Shown here one piece after another: positions 18,000 to 27,207 of a stretch of 64,000 nt of DNA (its first letter is position 1; the number at the start of each line of letters is the position of its first letter). Location of the stretch: contig DWYU01000024.1 of assembly GCA_019118505.1 (NCBI GenBank), positions 1-64,000 of the forward strand, read 5' to 3'. A model generated the notes under the pieces. It was not told the origin of the DNA, ran no database searches, and saw only the letters and a program-made list of their open reading frames with translations. Origin of the DNA: Candidatus Oscillibacter excrementavium. GTDB taxonomy: Bacteria; Bacillota; Clostridia; Oscillospirales; Oscillospiraceae. The translations under genes and the position numbers were made by a program.

Positions 18000-19127
18000 A
18001 TGGAAGATCCCCGTATCCGCAAATTTGCCCAGTTCCTGATCCGCAGCGCCGTGGGTCTGGAGAAGGGCGAGAAGATCCTGATCGAGCTCCACGGCAGCGA
18101 GACCGGGCTGATGAAGGCCCTGGTGCAGGAGGCCTACGCCGTGGGCGGCAAGCCCTTTGTCCACATCTTCGACTACGCCGTGGAGGGCGCCCTGGTCCAG
18201 GGAGCCGACGCCGAGCACATGGAGGAGATCGCCTCCTACGAGCTGGCGCGGATGCGGGACATGGACGCCTACATCGACATCCGGGCCACCACCAACATCA
18301 GCGCCTGGCACAACGTCTCTGACGAGGCCCAGAAGCGCTACCGCCAGTATTACTGGGGCCCCATCCATCTGGACCAGCGGTGCAACCACACCAAGTGGTC
18401 CGTGCTCCGGTACCCCAACGACGCCATGGCCCAGCTGGCCGGCGTCTCCACGGAGGAGTACGAGGACTTCTACTTCCGGGCCTGCCTGGTGGACTACGAC
18501 AAGATGGGCCGGGCCATGCGGCCCCTCCAGGACCTGATGGCCAGGACCGACAGGGTCCGCATCGTCTCTCCCGGCACGGACATCTCCTTCTCCATCAAGG
18601 GCATCCCCAGCTTCGGCATGCACGGCAACCGGAACATCCCCGACGGCGAGATCTACACCTCTCCCGTGAAGGACTCCGTCAACGGCCACATCACCTACAA
18701 CGTGCCCTCTCCCTATGACGGCTTTTTGTTCCGGGATGTGTACCTGGAGTTCCGGGACGGCAGGATCGTCAAGGCCACCAGCAACAACACCGACTACATG
18801 AACGAGATCCTGGACATCGACGAGGGCGCCCGGTACATCGGCGAGTTCGCCTTCGGCGTGAACCCGGAGATCAACCACCCCATCGGGGACATCCTGTTCG
18901 ACGAGAAGATCGCCGGCAGCTTCCACCTGACCCCCGGCAACAGCTACGACAACGCCTCCAACGGCAACCACTCCGCCGTCCACTGGGACCTGATCCAGAT
19001 CCAGACGCCGGAGTACGGCGGGGGAGAGATCTGGTTCGACGACGTGCTGATCCGCAAGGACGGCCTCTTCGTGCTGGACGAATTGAAGTGCCTGAATCCG
19101 GAGAATCTGCTCTCCAAGGACGCATAA
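18000..19127 (+). CDS. M29 family aminopeptidase
   Basis: LIRSAVGLEKGEKILIELHG, NIPDGEIYTSPVKDSVNGHITYN, GNHSAVHWDLI motifs of the AmpS/PepS/T family. Confidence 0.92.
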   Translation: MEDPRIRKFAQFLIRSAVGLEKGEKILIELHGSETGLMKALVQEAYAVGGKPFVHIFDYAVEGALVQGADAEHMEEIASYELARMRDMDAYIDIRATTNISAWHNVSDEAQKRYRQYYWGPIHLDQRCNHTKWSVLRYPNDAMAQLAGVSTEEYEDFYFRACLVDYDKMGRAMRPLQDLMARTDRVRIVSPGTDISFSIKGIPSFGMHGNRNIPDGEIYTSPVKDSVNGHITYNVPSPYDGFLFRDVYLEFRDGRIVKATSNNTDYMNEILDIDEGARYIGEFAFGVNPEINHPIGDILFDEKIAGSFHLTPGNSYDNASNGNHSAVHWDLIQIQTPEYGGGEIWFDDVLIRKDGLFVLDELKCLNPENLLSKDA

Positions 19128-19142
19128 GGAGGAACTGAGAAC

Positions 19143-20399
19143 ATGGATACCGTTGTTGACCGCCTGATCCGCTACGCCAAGGTGTACAGCGAGAGCGACT
19201 ACCACGCGGGCCGCTCCGCCACCCCCAGCACGGACCGCCAGTTCGACATGGCCAAGCTGCTGGTGGAGGAACTCCGCGGCCTTGGCATCGAGAACGCCCG
19301 GTATGACGACAAGTGCTACGTCTACGCCACCCTGGAGCCGACGCCGGGGTGCGAGCATCTGCCCGCCATCGGCCTCATCGCCCACATGGACACCACCCCG
19401 GACATGACCGGCAAGGACGTGAAGCCCCAGATCATCCACTACACCGGCGGGGACGTGGTGCTGAACCGGGAGCAGAACATCGTCATGAAGGCGGAGCAGT
19501 TCCCGGAGCTTGCAAAGTTCGTGGGCCAGGACCTGGTCTGCTCCGACGGCACCACCCTGCTGGGGGCGGATGACAAGGCGGGCATCGCCATCATCCTCCA
19601 GGCGGTGGAGGAGCTGCTGGCGGAGAAGGCCCCCCACGGCAGGATCTGCCTGGGCTTCACCCCGGACGAGGAGATCGGCATGGGGGCCAGCGCCTTCGAC
19701 GTGGCCGGCTTCGGCGCGGATTTCGCCTACACCCTGGACGGCGGAGACATCACCGACTACGAGTACGAGACCTTCAACGCCGCCAAGACGGTGGTGACCA
19801 TCAACGGCTTCAGCATCCACCCGGGCTCCTCCAAGGACAAGATGAAGAACGCCCTGCTGATCGCCATGGAGTACAACGCCCTGCTGCCGGCGCTGGAGAC
19901 CCCCACCCACACGGAGGGATACGAGGGCTTCTTCCACCTGCAGGAGCTGCACGGCAAGGCGGAGAAGGCCACCATGGAGTATATCGTCCGGGACCACGAC
20001 ATGCAGCGGTTCCAGGAGCGCAAGGCCATGATGGACAAGGCCGCGGAGCAGATCAACCGCCGCTGGGGCGACGGCACCGCGGTGGTGGACACCCAGGACC
20101 AGTATTACAATATGTACGAGGTGCTGAAGGACCACATGGAGATCATTGCGCTGGCGGAGGCCGCCATGAAGGCCGCCGGCATCGAGAATCCCACCCACTC
20201 GCCCATCCGGGGCGGTACCGACGGCAGCGTGCTGACCTACAAGGGCCTGCTGTGCCCCAACCTGCCCAGCGCGGGCCACAACGCCCACGGCCGGTATGAG
20301 TACGCGCCGGTGGAGTCCCTGAAGACCGGCGTGAAGATCGTGAAATCTCTGGTGGCGCCCCAGCTGGTGGAGCGCGTGATTGGAAAAAAGGAGAGCTGA
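19143..20399 (+). CDS. pepT: Peptidase T (tripeptide aminopeptidase)
   Basis: GLIAHMDTTPDMTGKDVKPQII, LLGADDKAGIAIIL, FTPDEEIGMGA, HSPIRGGTDGS. Confidence 0.96.
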   Translation: MDTVVDRLIRYAKVYSESDYHAGRSATPSTDRQFDMAKLLVEELRGLGIENARYDDKCYVYATLEPTPGCEHLPAIGLIAHMDTTPDMTGKDVKPQIIHYTGGDVVLNREQNIVMKAEQFPELAKFVGQDLVCSDGTTLLGADDKAGIAIILQAVEELLAEKAPHGRICLGFTPDEEIGMGASAFDVAGFGADFAYTLDGGDITDYEYETFNAAKTVVTINGFSIHPGSSKDKMKNALLIAMEYNALLPALETPTHTEGYEGFFHLQELHGKAEKATMEYIVRDHDMQRFQERKAMMDKAAEQINRRWGDGTAVVDTQDQYYNMYEVLKDHMEIIALAEAAMKAAGIENPTHSPIRGGTDGSVLTYKGLLCPNLPSAGHNAHGRYEYAPVESLKTGVKIVKSLVAPQLVERVIGKKES

Positions 20400-20404
20400 G
20401 AGTT

Positions 20405-21478
20405 ATGTATCAGGAGCGAATCAACCGGGTGCTGGCCGCCATGGAGCGGATGGGCCTGGAGCAGATGCTGGTGTCCGACCCGGACAGCATCTGGTATCTG
20501 ACGGGCTATGACGTGGTCCCCTTTGAGCGGCTGTACGCCCTTTACCTGCGGAAGGACGGGCAGCACAAGCTGTTTTTGAACAAGCTGTTCCCGGTGCCGG
20601 AGGTCCCCTATGAGCAGGTGTGGTTCTCCGACACGGACGACTATCTCTCCATCCTGGCGGACGCCGTGGACGGGGAGCACGACCTGGGCGTGGACAAGGA
20701 CTGGCCCGCCCGGTTCCTGCTGCCTCTGATGGCCCACAACCCCAACTGTAAATACGTGCTGGCCTCCGACTGCGTGGACGACGCCCGGGCCTGCAAGGAC
20801 GCGGTGGAGCAGGACCTGATGCGGGAGGCATCCCGGATCAACGACGTGGTGATGGAGCGGGCCGCCGCCTACATGAAGGAGGGCATGACCGAGCGGGAGG
20901 TGTCCGACTACATCGCGGCCCAGTACGCCGCCGAGGGGTGCGACTCCACGGCCTTCCTGCCCATCGTCTCCTACGGCGCCCACGCCGCGGACCCCCACCA
21001 CGAGCCGGACCAGACTCCCCTGCGGGCCGGGGACTGCATCGTTATCGACATGGGCTGCCGGAAGAGCCGTTACTGCTCCGACATGACCCGGACCTTCTTC
21101 TGCAAGACGGCGGACCCCAAGTACGCCGCCATCCACGACCTGGTGCGGGAGGCCAATGAGAAGGCGGAGTCCCTGATCCGCCCCGGCGTGGCCCTGAAGG
21201 ACCTGGACAAGGCCGCCAGGGACCACATCGCCGCCGCCGGCTACGGGGAGTTCTTCACCCACCGGCTGGGCCACTTCATCGGCCAGACGGACCACGAGAA
21301 GGGGGACGTCAGCGCCACCACGCCCCTGGTGGCCAAGCCCGGCATGATCTTCTCCATCGAGCCCGGCGTGTACCTGCCCGGCGAGTTCGGCGTCCGGGTG
21401 GAGGACCTGGTGCTGGTGACGGAGACCGGCTGCGAGATCCTCAACCACGTGGACAAGCACTGGAAAACGGTGGGCTGA
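20405..21478 (+). CDS. M24 family Xaa-Pro peptidase
   Basis: DCIVIDMGCRKSRYCSDMTRTFF, HRLGHFIGQTDHE, SIEPGVYLPGEFGVRVEDLVLVTE. Confidence 0.95.
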   Translation: MYQERINRVLAAMERMGLEQMLVSDPDSIWYLTGYDVVPFERLYALYLRKDGQHKLFLNKLFPVPEVPYEQVWFSDTDDYLSILADAVDGEHDLGVDKDWPARFLLPLMAHNPNCKYVLASDCVDDARACKDAVEQDLMREASRINDVVMERAAAYMKEGMTEREVSDYIAAQYAAEGCDSTAFLPIVSYGAHAADPHHEPDQTPLRAGDCIVIDMGCRKSRYCSDMTRTFFCKTADPKYAAIHDLVREANEKAESLIRPGVALKDLDKAARDHIAAAGYGEFFTHRLGHFIGQTDHEKGDVSATTPLVAKPGMIFSIEPGVYLPGEFGVRVEDLVLVTETGCEILNHVDKHWKTVG

Positions 21479-21487
21479 CCGAAACAG

Positions 21488-21520
21488 AGCCGGGAAGACA
21501 GCTGTCTTCCCGGCTTTTCA
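21488..21520 (+). terminator. Rho-independent terminator
   Basis: agccgggaagacagctgtcttcccggct followed by ttt. Confidence 0.85.
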
Positions 21521-21605
21521 GCGTTTTCCGGGTGGAAATTTCCGGCGGGCTATGGTATAATAAAAATTCCGAATTTGAAACCCGACAGGGAAGGGGGGTG
21601 CCGCC

Positions 21606-22874
21606 ATGCAGCGGCCTCTGGCGGACGAGATCCGCCCAAAGACATTGGACGAGGTGGTGGGCCAGCGGCACCTGCTGGCAAAGGGCGCGGTGCTCCGCCG
21701 GCTCATCGACAGCGGGACCGAGGCCAACATGGTGTTCTACGGCCCCTCCGGCACCGGCAAGACCACCATCGCCAACATCATCGCCCGGCAGACCAACAAG
21801 ACCCTCCACCGGCTCAACGCCACCACCGCGTCCCTCCAGGACGTGAAGGACATCATCGCCGACGTGGGGACCCTGCTGGCCCCGGGAGGCATCCTGCTGT
21901 ACCTGGACGAGATCCAGTACTTCAACAAAAAGCAGCAGCAGAGTCTGCTGGAGTTCATGGAGAACGGGTCTCTGACCCTCATCGCCTCCACCACGGAGAA
22001 CCCATACTTCTATGTGTACGGCGCGCTGCTGTCCCGCAGCACGGTGTTTGAGTTCAAGGCCGTGTCCCCGGAGGAGGTGGAGCCCGCCGTCCTCCGGGCC
22101 CTGAAGATCGAGCAGGACCGGGCGCCCCTGCCCCTGGACTGGGAGCAGACGGTGCCCCGGCAGATCGCCACTGCCTGCGGCGGCGATGTCCGCAAGGCCA
22201 TCAACGCGGTGGAGCTCCTCTGTCAGGCAGCCCTGCCCAAGGACGGCAGGCTGACGCTGACCCTGGCCGACGCGGAGCAGGTGGCCCAGCGCAGCGCCAT
22301 GCGGTACGACAAGGGCGGCGACGCCATGTACGACGCCGCCTCCGCCCTGATGAAGTCCCTCCGGGGCAGCGACCCGGACGCGGCCCTCCACTACCTGGCC
22401 CGGTTCCTGGAGGCGGGGGACCTGATCACTCCCTGCCGGCGGCTGCTGTGCTCCGCCAGCGAGGATGTGGGGATGGCATACCCCCAGGCGGTCTCCATCG
22501 TGAAGGCCTGCGTGGACACCGCCATGCAGCTGGGGCTGCCGGAGGCCCAGCTCCCCCTGGCCCAGGCGGCCATCCTGCTGGCCACGGCCCCCAAGTCCAA
22601 CAGCGTGACGGCCGGCATCGGCAAAGCCTGGGCGGACGTGAAGGCGGGCCGCACCGGGGACGTGCCCCGGGAGCTGCAGAACGTCCATGCGGACTCCGCC
22701 GGCATGGAGCGGGAGCAGGGGTACTTGTACCCCCACAACTTCCCCCGCCACTGGGTGCAGCAGCAGTACCTGCCCGATGCCCTGAAGGGCGTCCATTACT
22801 ACGAATACGGCGACAACAAGACGGAGCAGGCCGCCAAGCGGTACTGGGAGGATATCAAGGGCCCGCAGCCGTGA
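21606..22874 (+). CDS. rarA: Replication-associated recombination protein A (AAA ATPase)
   Basis: RPLADEIRPKTLDEVVGQRHLL, FYGPSGTGKTTIANIIA, LYLDEIQYFNKKQQQSLL; MgsA/RarA family. Confidence 0.95.
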   Translation: MQRPLADEIRPKTLDEVVGQRHLLAKGAVLRRLIDSGTEANMVFYGPSGTGKTTIANIIARQTNKTLHRLNATTASLQDVKDIIADVGTLLAPGGILLYLDEIQYFNKKQQQSLLEFMENGSLTLIASTTENPYFYVYGALLSRSTVFEFKAVSPEEVEPAVLRALKIEQDRAPLPLDWEQTVPRQIATACGGDVRKAINAVELLCQAALPKDGRLTLTLADAEQVAQRSAMRYDKGGDAMYDAASALMKSLRGSDPDAALHYLARFLEAGDLITPCRRLLCSASEDVGMAYPQAVSIVKACVDTAMQLGLPEAQLPLAQAAILLATAPKSNSVTAGIGKAWADVKAGRTGDVPRELQNVHADSAGMEREQGYLYPHNFPRHWVQQQYLPDALKGVHYYEYGDNKTEQAAKRYWEDIKGPQP

Positions 22875-23790
22875 ACACCGTCTCCACCGGCTCCTTCTCA
22901 TACCCGGCGGGGGAGTAGACCCACCGGTCCAGCACGCCGTCGGTGACCTGATACCGCAGGGGCTCCGGCGTCTCCGCCGGGGGCAGCCGCTCGATGACAT
23001 GGAGCTTGATCTTCATCCGCTCCGGCCGGATGGACTTGATGTAGACGGAGACGCCGTCTCCCGGGCGGAGGTCCTCCCGGGCGTCCGCCAGGCCGGACAG
23101 GTTGGGGGCCAGCTCGATGAAGGTCCCGTAGGACTTGACGCTGCGGACGACGCCCCGCACCGTCTCCCCGGTGGAGAACCAGCTGGCGTTTTCCATCCAG
23201 GTGCCCAGCAGCTCCTTGTGGGTCATGGTGAAGCGGCGTCTCTCCCGGTCCACGGACCGCACCGCGGTCAGGATCTTCTGCCCCGGCCGGAACCGGTCCC
23301 TGGGGTGGGAGATGCGGGAGACGGAGATGTACTCGATGGGCAGCATGGCCACGACGCCGCAGCCGATGTCCAGAAAGGCGCCGAAGGACTCCAGGTGGGT
23401 CACCACGGCGGAGACCACAGACCCGGGACCCAGGTGTTCCAGAAAGTAGTCCAGAGCCCGCTCCTGGACGGCCCGGCGGGAGAGCAGGGCCGTGGGTGCC
23501 CCCTTTTCGTCGGCCCGGATGTCCGTCACCTGAAAGCAGGCGGGTTTTCCCACCCGGGAGAGGATGGCGATGTCCCGCTCCGCTCCGCTGATCCAGGGGG
23601 AGAGGACCTCCGCCCGGGGAATCCGGGCCGGGATGCCCCCCAGGGAGAGGTGCAGATCGTGGCGGGAGTCGCACCGCTGGACCACACTCTCCAGCACGGT
23701 TTCCGCTTCCAGGGCCTCCCGCAGGCTCTGGAGGGTAAAGGCGGCGGGGGGGCGCAGGCCCTCCGGCGGATACAGTTTGTTTTCCGGCAT
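22855..23790 (-). CDS. S1 RNA-binding domain protein
   Basis: Two S1-like segments (GSVVSAVVTHLESFGAFLDIGCGVVAMLPIEYIS; GETVRGVVRSVKSYGTFIELAPNLSGLAD). Confidence 0.88.
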   Translation of the reverse strand: MPENKLYPPEGLRPPAAFTLQSLREALEAETVLESVVQRCDSRHDLHLSLGGIPARIPRAEVLSPWISGAERDIAILSRVGKPACFQVTDIRADEKGAPTALLSRRAVQERALDYFLEHLGPGSVVSAVVTHLESFGAFLDIGCGVVAMLPIEYISVSRISHPRDRFRPGQKILTAVRSVDRERRRFTMTHKELLGTWMENASWFSTGETVRGVVRSVKSYGTFIELAPNLSGLADAREDLRPGDGVSVYIKSIRPERMKIKLHVIERLPPAETPEPLRYQVTDGVLDRWVYSPAGYEKEPVETVFTAAGP

Positions 23791-23885
23791 ATGGCAATCG
23801 CATCCTATCTGCCGCGGACGCGGCGTTTTGTTCCATACCGTTATGATATGCAGCCCGGGGGGCTGCTTTGACAAGGAGGCTGACA

Positions 23886-24077
23886 ATGGACCTGCATCTG
23901 CACGACAAAGTGGAGCTGAAGAAAGCCCATCCCTGCGGCAGCACCCAGTGGGAGATCCTGCGGGTGGGCATGGACATCAAGCTCAGGTGCCTGGGCTGCG
24001 GGCACGAGCTGATGCTGCCCCGCAGCAAGGCGGAGAAGAGCATCCGCAAGATTCTGACGGAGGAGGGGCCGAAATGA
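23886..24077 (+). CDS. DUF951 family protein
   Basis: MDLHLHDKVELKKAHPCGSTQWEILRVGMDIKLRCLGCGHELMLPRSKAEKSI. Confidence 0.92.
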   Translation: MDLHLHDKVELKKAHPCGSTQWEILRVGMDIKLRCLGCGHELMLPRSKAEKSIRKILTEEGPK

Positions 24078-24172
24078 GCAAGAAGCACCGGCTGGTGGCG
24101 GCGATTCTGGTGATCGTGCTGGTATTCGCCATGCTGGCATCGCTGATTCTGCCTTATATGGCGATGCTGTAA
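24074..24172 (+). CDS. Tiny single-TM protein (32 aa)
   Basis: MSKKHRLVAAILVIVLVFAMLASLILPYMAML; ATGA overlap with the DUF951 gene implies translational coupling. Confidence 0.7.
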   Translation: MSKKHRLVAAILVIVLVFAMLASLILPYMAML

Positions 24173-24290
24173 AGCTGTTTTCCTGAACAGATCCGCCGGA
24201 CCATCCAGGCCCGGCGGAGCTGTTGACATGGGGCGGGAAAGATGGTAGCATAGATACAAGGGCGCATGGCGCCGTTTTTTGAGGTGATAA

Positions 24291-24306
24291 GTTAGTTTAA
24301 GCTAAC
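24291..24306. promoter_or_regulatory. TTAG-N6-CTAA palindrome (putative DtxR/IdeR/MntR-type operator)
   Basis: GTTAGTTTAAGCTAAC ~33 nt upstream of the next start codon. Confidence 0.5.
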
Positions 24307-24338
24307 TACAAAATCTGTTTGTCAGGAGGATGTCGTTT

Positions 24339-24629
24339 ATGGAGCATTGGAAACGCAGGCTTCCCGGGATCGGGGCGCTGGTACTGGCCCTTTGCCTCTG
24401 CTGGGGCGGAACGAAGCTGACGGCCCGGCAGGGGGCAGAGGGCACCTGGGGGCAGATGCTGCGCGCGCTGGAGCCGGAGACCTTTTCGTCGCTCTCCGCC
24501 GCGGAACAGGCCGCGCTGGACAAAACAGCCCTTGACGCGGATGCCGCCGCCCTATGGGAGACGGTCAGCGGCAGGGAGCATTACGCGGTCACCTTCGGGT
24601 ATCTGTATCCGGACAGCGGGGGAGAATGA
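24339..24629 (+). CDS. Small exported/membrane-anchored hypothetical protein
   Basis: MEHWKRRLPGIGALVLALCLCWGGTKLTA... N-terminal signal/TM; RBS aggagg upstream. Confidence 0.7.
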   Translation: MEHWKRRLPGIGALVLALCLCWGGTKLTARQGAEGTWGQMLRALEPETFSSLSAAEQAALDKTALDADAAALWETVSGREHYAVTFGYLYPDSGGE

Positions 24630-24647
24630 GCACGGCATCTGTCACAG

Positions 24648-24680
24648 GGGGGCGCGCCTTTTGGGGCGCGTCCCCCTTTT
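24648..24680 (+). terminator. Rho-independent terminator
   Basis: ggggggcgcgcc-ttttg-gggcgcgtccccc followed by tttt. Confidence 0.75.
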
Positions 24681-24745
24681 GCGACGGGTTTTCCCAGCGG
24701 ACTGCCCTATAATAGTCCCACAGAGCGGGAAGGGGGCGGGGCCGT

Positions 24746-25801
24746 TTGACCGTGGTGTATGTGGACAGCGTGTTTGTGCTGAACGCGCTGATGGACTATC
24801 TGCTGGTGCTCTCCGTGGGCCGGCTGGCGGGGATCCCCCTCCGGCGGGGGCGGTATCTGCTGGCGGGACTGCTGGGGGGCGCCTACGCGGTGGCGGTGTT
24901 TCTGCCGGGGCTGGGCTTTCTCGCGGCGCCGCCGGTGAAGCTGGCGGCGGGCGTGCTGCTGGCGCTGGCGGCCTACGGCGGGGAGGAGAAGCTGCTGCGG
25001 CTGACGCTGCTGCTCTTTGCCGTCTCCTGCGCCATGGCCGGGTGCGTGCTGGGGCTGGGCCTGCTGGCCGGAGGCGGCGTGCCCGTGGTGAACGGCGTGT
25101 TCTATACGGACGTGGACGCCAAGGTGCTGCTGACCGCCTCCGCCGCGGCCTATCTGGTGTTGACGGTGGTGTTCCGGGCAGCGGCCAAAAAGGGCCTGCA
25201 CGGCCAGCTGGTGCCGGTCCGGGCGTGCATTGCCGGCCGGGTGATCGCCTTCACCGCCTTCTGCGACACGGGGAATACCCTGCGGGACCCGGTGTCGGGG
25301 CAGCCGGTGCTGGTGGTGTCCCCGGGACGGCTGGACGGCGCCTTTCCCCAGGAAATCCGGAGCCTGCTGGACCGCGGGGCGCTGGAGCGTCCCGCGGAGC
25401 TGCTGGAGCCCCTGGTGCACGCGGCGCCGGGGCTGCGGTTCCGCCTGCTCCCCTACCAGGCGGTGGGGGTGGCAGGCGGTTTGCTGTTGGCCGTGCGCAG
25501 CGACTGGGTGGAGATCGCGGGGGTGCGGTACACAGGGCTGCTGGCGGCCCTGTCCCCCACAGAGTTGGGTACAGGATACAGCGCCCTTTGGGGCGGCGCG
25601 GTGGGAAGGAGAGGTCACCATGAACAACTGGAAGATGTCCTGGAGGCGGCTGCTGGTGCGGATGGGCCTGCTGCCGCCGGCGGAGGTACACTACATCGGC
25701 GGCAGCGACACCCTGCCTCCGCCTCTGAGCCGGGAGCGGGAGGCGGAGCTGCTGGCCCGGGGGGAGGACGAGGACGCCCGGAAGGAGCTCATCGAACATA
25801 A
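24746..25801 (+). CDS. spoIIGA: Sporulation sigma-E factor-processing peptidase SpoIIGA (reading frame continues into sigE)
   Basis: Polytopic N-terminus [26 protein letters not shown] and [19 protein letters not shown] protease motif; directly upstream of sigE. Confidence 0.9.
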   Translation: MTVVYVDSVFVLNALMDYLLVLSVGRLAGIPLRRGRYLLAGLLGGAYAVAVFLPGLGFLAAPPVKLAAGVLLALAAYGGEEKLLRLTLLLFAVSCAMAGCVLGLGLLAGGGVPVVNGVFYTDVDAKVLLTASAAAYLVLTVVFRAAAKKGLHGQLVPVRACIAGRVIAFTAFCDTGNTLRDPVSGQPVLVVSPGRLDGAFPQEIRSLLDRGALERPAELLEPLVHAAPGLRFRLLPYQAVGVAGGLLLAVRSDWVEIAGVRYTGLLAALSPTELGTGYSALWGGAVGRRGHHEQLEDVLEAAAGADGPAAAGGGTLHRRQRHPASASEPGAGGGAAGPGGGRGRPEGAHRT

Positions 25802-26324
25802 TCTGCGGCTGGTGGTGTACATCGCCCGGCGGTTCGAGAACACCGGTGTGGGCATCGAGGACCTGATCTCCATCGGCACCATCGGGCTCATCAAGGCGGT
25901 GGGCACCTACCGGACGGACAAGAACATCAAGCTGGCCACCTACGCCTCCCGGTGCATCGAGAACGAGATCCTGATGTACCTGCGGAAAAACGCCGGGCGG
26001 AAGGGGGAGGTCTCCTTTGATGAACCCCTGAACACCGACTGGGACGGCAACGAGCTGCTGCTCTCCGACGTGCTGGGCACTGAGGCGGACGTGGTGATGC
26101 GCCCCATCGAGGAGGACGTGGAGCGGGACCTGCTGGCGGCAGCCATCCAGATGCTCTCGCCCCGGGAAAAGCAGATCATCACCCTGCGGTTCGGCCTGGG
26201 AGGCGGAAAGGAGCAGACCCAGAAGGAGGTGGCGGACCAGCTGGGCATCTCCCAGAGCTACATCTCCCGGCTGGAAAAGCGCATCATCAACCGGCTGAAG
26301 AAGGAGATTTTACGGCTGTCCTAG
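25620..26324 (+). CDS. sigE: RNA polymerase sporulation sigma factor SigE
   Basis: [65 protein letters not shown]. Confidence 0.97.
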   Translation: MNNWKMSWRRLLVRMGLLPPAEVHYIGGSDTLPPPLSREREAELLARGEDEDARKELIEHNLRLVVYIARRFENTGVGIEDLISIGTIGLIKAVGTYRTDKNIKLATYASRCIENEILMYLRKNAGRKGEVSFDEPLNTDWDGNELLLSDVLGTEADVVMRPIEEDVERDLLAAAIQMLSPREKQIITLRFGLGGGKEQTQKEVADQLGISQSYISRLEKRIINRLKKEILRLS

Positions 26325-26326
26325 TC

Positions 26327-26355
26327 TTGACAATCCTCACCGGGTATACTATACT
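26327..26355 (+). promoter_or_regulatory. Sigma-A type promoter for the T-box transcript
   Basis: TTGACA - 17 nt - TATACT. Confidence 0.75.
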
Positions 26356-26361
26356 GAAACA

Positions 26362-26620
26362 AGATATTGCGATCTGCGAGGAAGGGAAGCAGTACCCGGC
26401 GGGCAGCGGCCAAGAGAGAGAACGGCTGGTGTGAGTTCTCCCAATGCCGCCGGAGAAGTCGTCCCGGAGCACCGGAGCTGAAGCGTCAGTAAGCCCCGGC
26501 GGATGCCCGCCGTTACCGGAGCAGGCGCTTTCAGCGCCCCAGAGTGCGGGAGGATTCCCGAATTCAGGTGGTACCACGGACAATCTGTTCGCCCTGAGCC
26601 GTAAGGCTCAGGGCGTTTTG
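26362..26620 (+). ncRNA. T-box leader (probable Val)
   Basis: T-box consensus aggtggtaccacgg (26566-26579), AGAGAGAG/GAAC...ggctggtgtgagttctcc Stem-I-like elements, antiterminator/terminator cgccctgagcc-gtaa-ggctcagggcg-tttt; valS downstream; start approximate. Confidence 0.93.
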
Positions 26621-26671
26621 TCTGCCAAAGACGGACGGGCCCCATTCAAGAAACCACAAGGGAGAGCGTGC

Positions 26672-27181
26672 ATGAGATTTGAAGCGGAGATGAAACTGAA
26701 CTACCGGCAGCTGCTGGCGCTGTACACGGTGTCGGAAAAGCTGTTCCGGCGGAAACAGATGCTGATCTACCGGGTGATTTTTCTGGCAGTAGGCATCTGG
26801 CGCACCTGGACCGTGGCGGAGGACATCCTGGCGGACGGGATGAGCTTTGAGCGATTCGGCTACACGGTGATCGGCATCCTGTTCCTGGTCGCCGGCCTGA
26901 TCCCCAACCTGGCCAGCGCCGCCATCGCCCGGATGCGGATGGTCTACAGCGGCAAGATCCAGTTTATGGACAGCTGTTTGTACGAGGTGATCGGCAATAA
27001 GAAGGTCCGCCACAACTACGACAAGATCTATGCCCTGGTTTACTACCGGGGATATGACTTTTTGTTCCTGGACCCCGCGGCCAGCCTCATTGTGAAGCTG
27101 GACGACGTGCCAGGCCAGGACCCGGAGGAGCTGCGGAAGTTCCTGTCTGAAAAATGTCAAAAACCGTATCAGCGCGTCTGA
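26672..27181 (+). CDS. YcxB-like membrane protein
   Basis: Two TM segments then [53 protein letters not shown] typical of YcxB C-terminal domain. Confidence 0.8.
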   Translation: MRFEAEMKLNYRQLLALYTVSEKLFRRKQMLIYRVIFLAVGIWRTWTVAEDILADGMSFERFGYTVIGILFLVAGLIPNLASAAIARMRMVYSGKIQFMDSCLYEVIGNKKVRHNYDKIYALVYYRGYDFLFLDPAASLIVKLDDVPGQDPEELRKFLSEKCQKPYQRV

Positions 27182-27207
27182 CCCACGGACAAGTAAGGAG
27201 AGTCACT

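Noticed and set aside
17790-20288. 832-aa minus-strand ORF opposite the M29 and pepT genes
   Set aside because: Antisense artefact of high-GC coding sequence.
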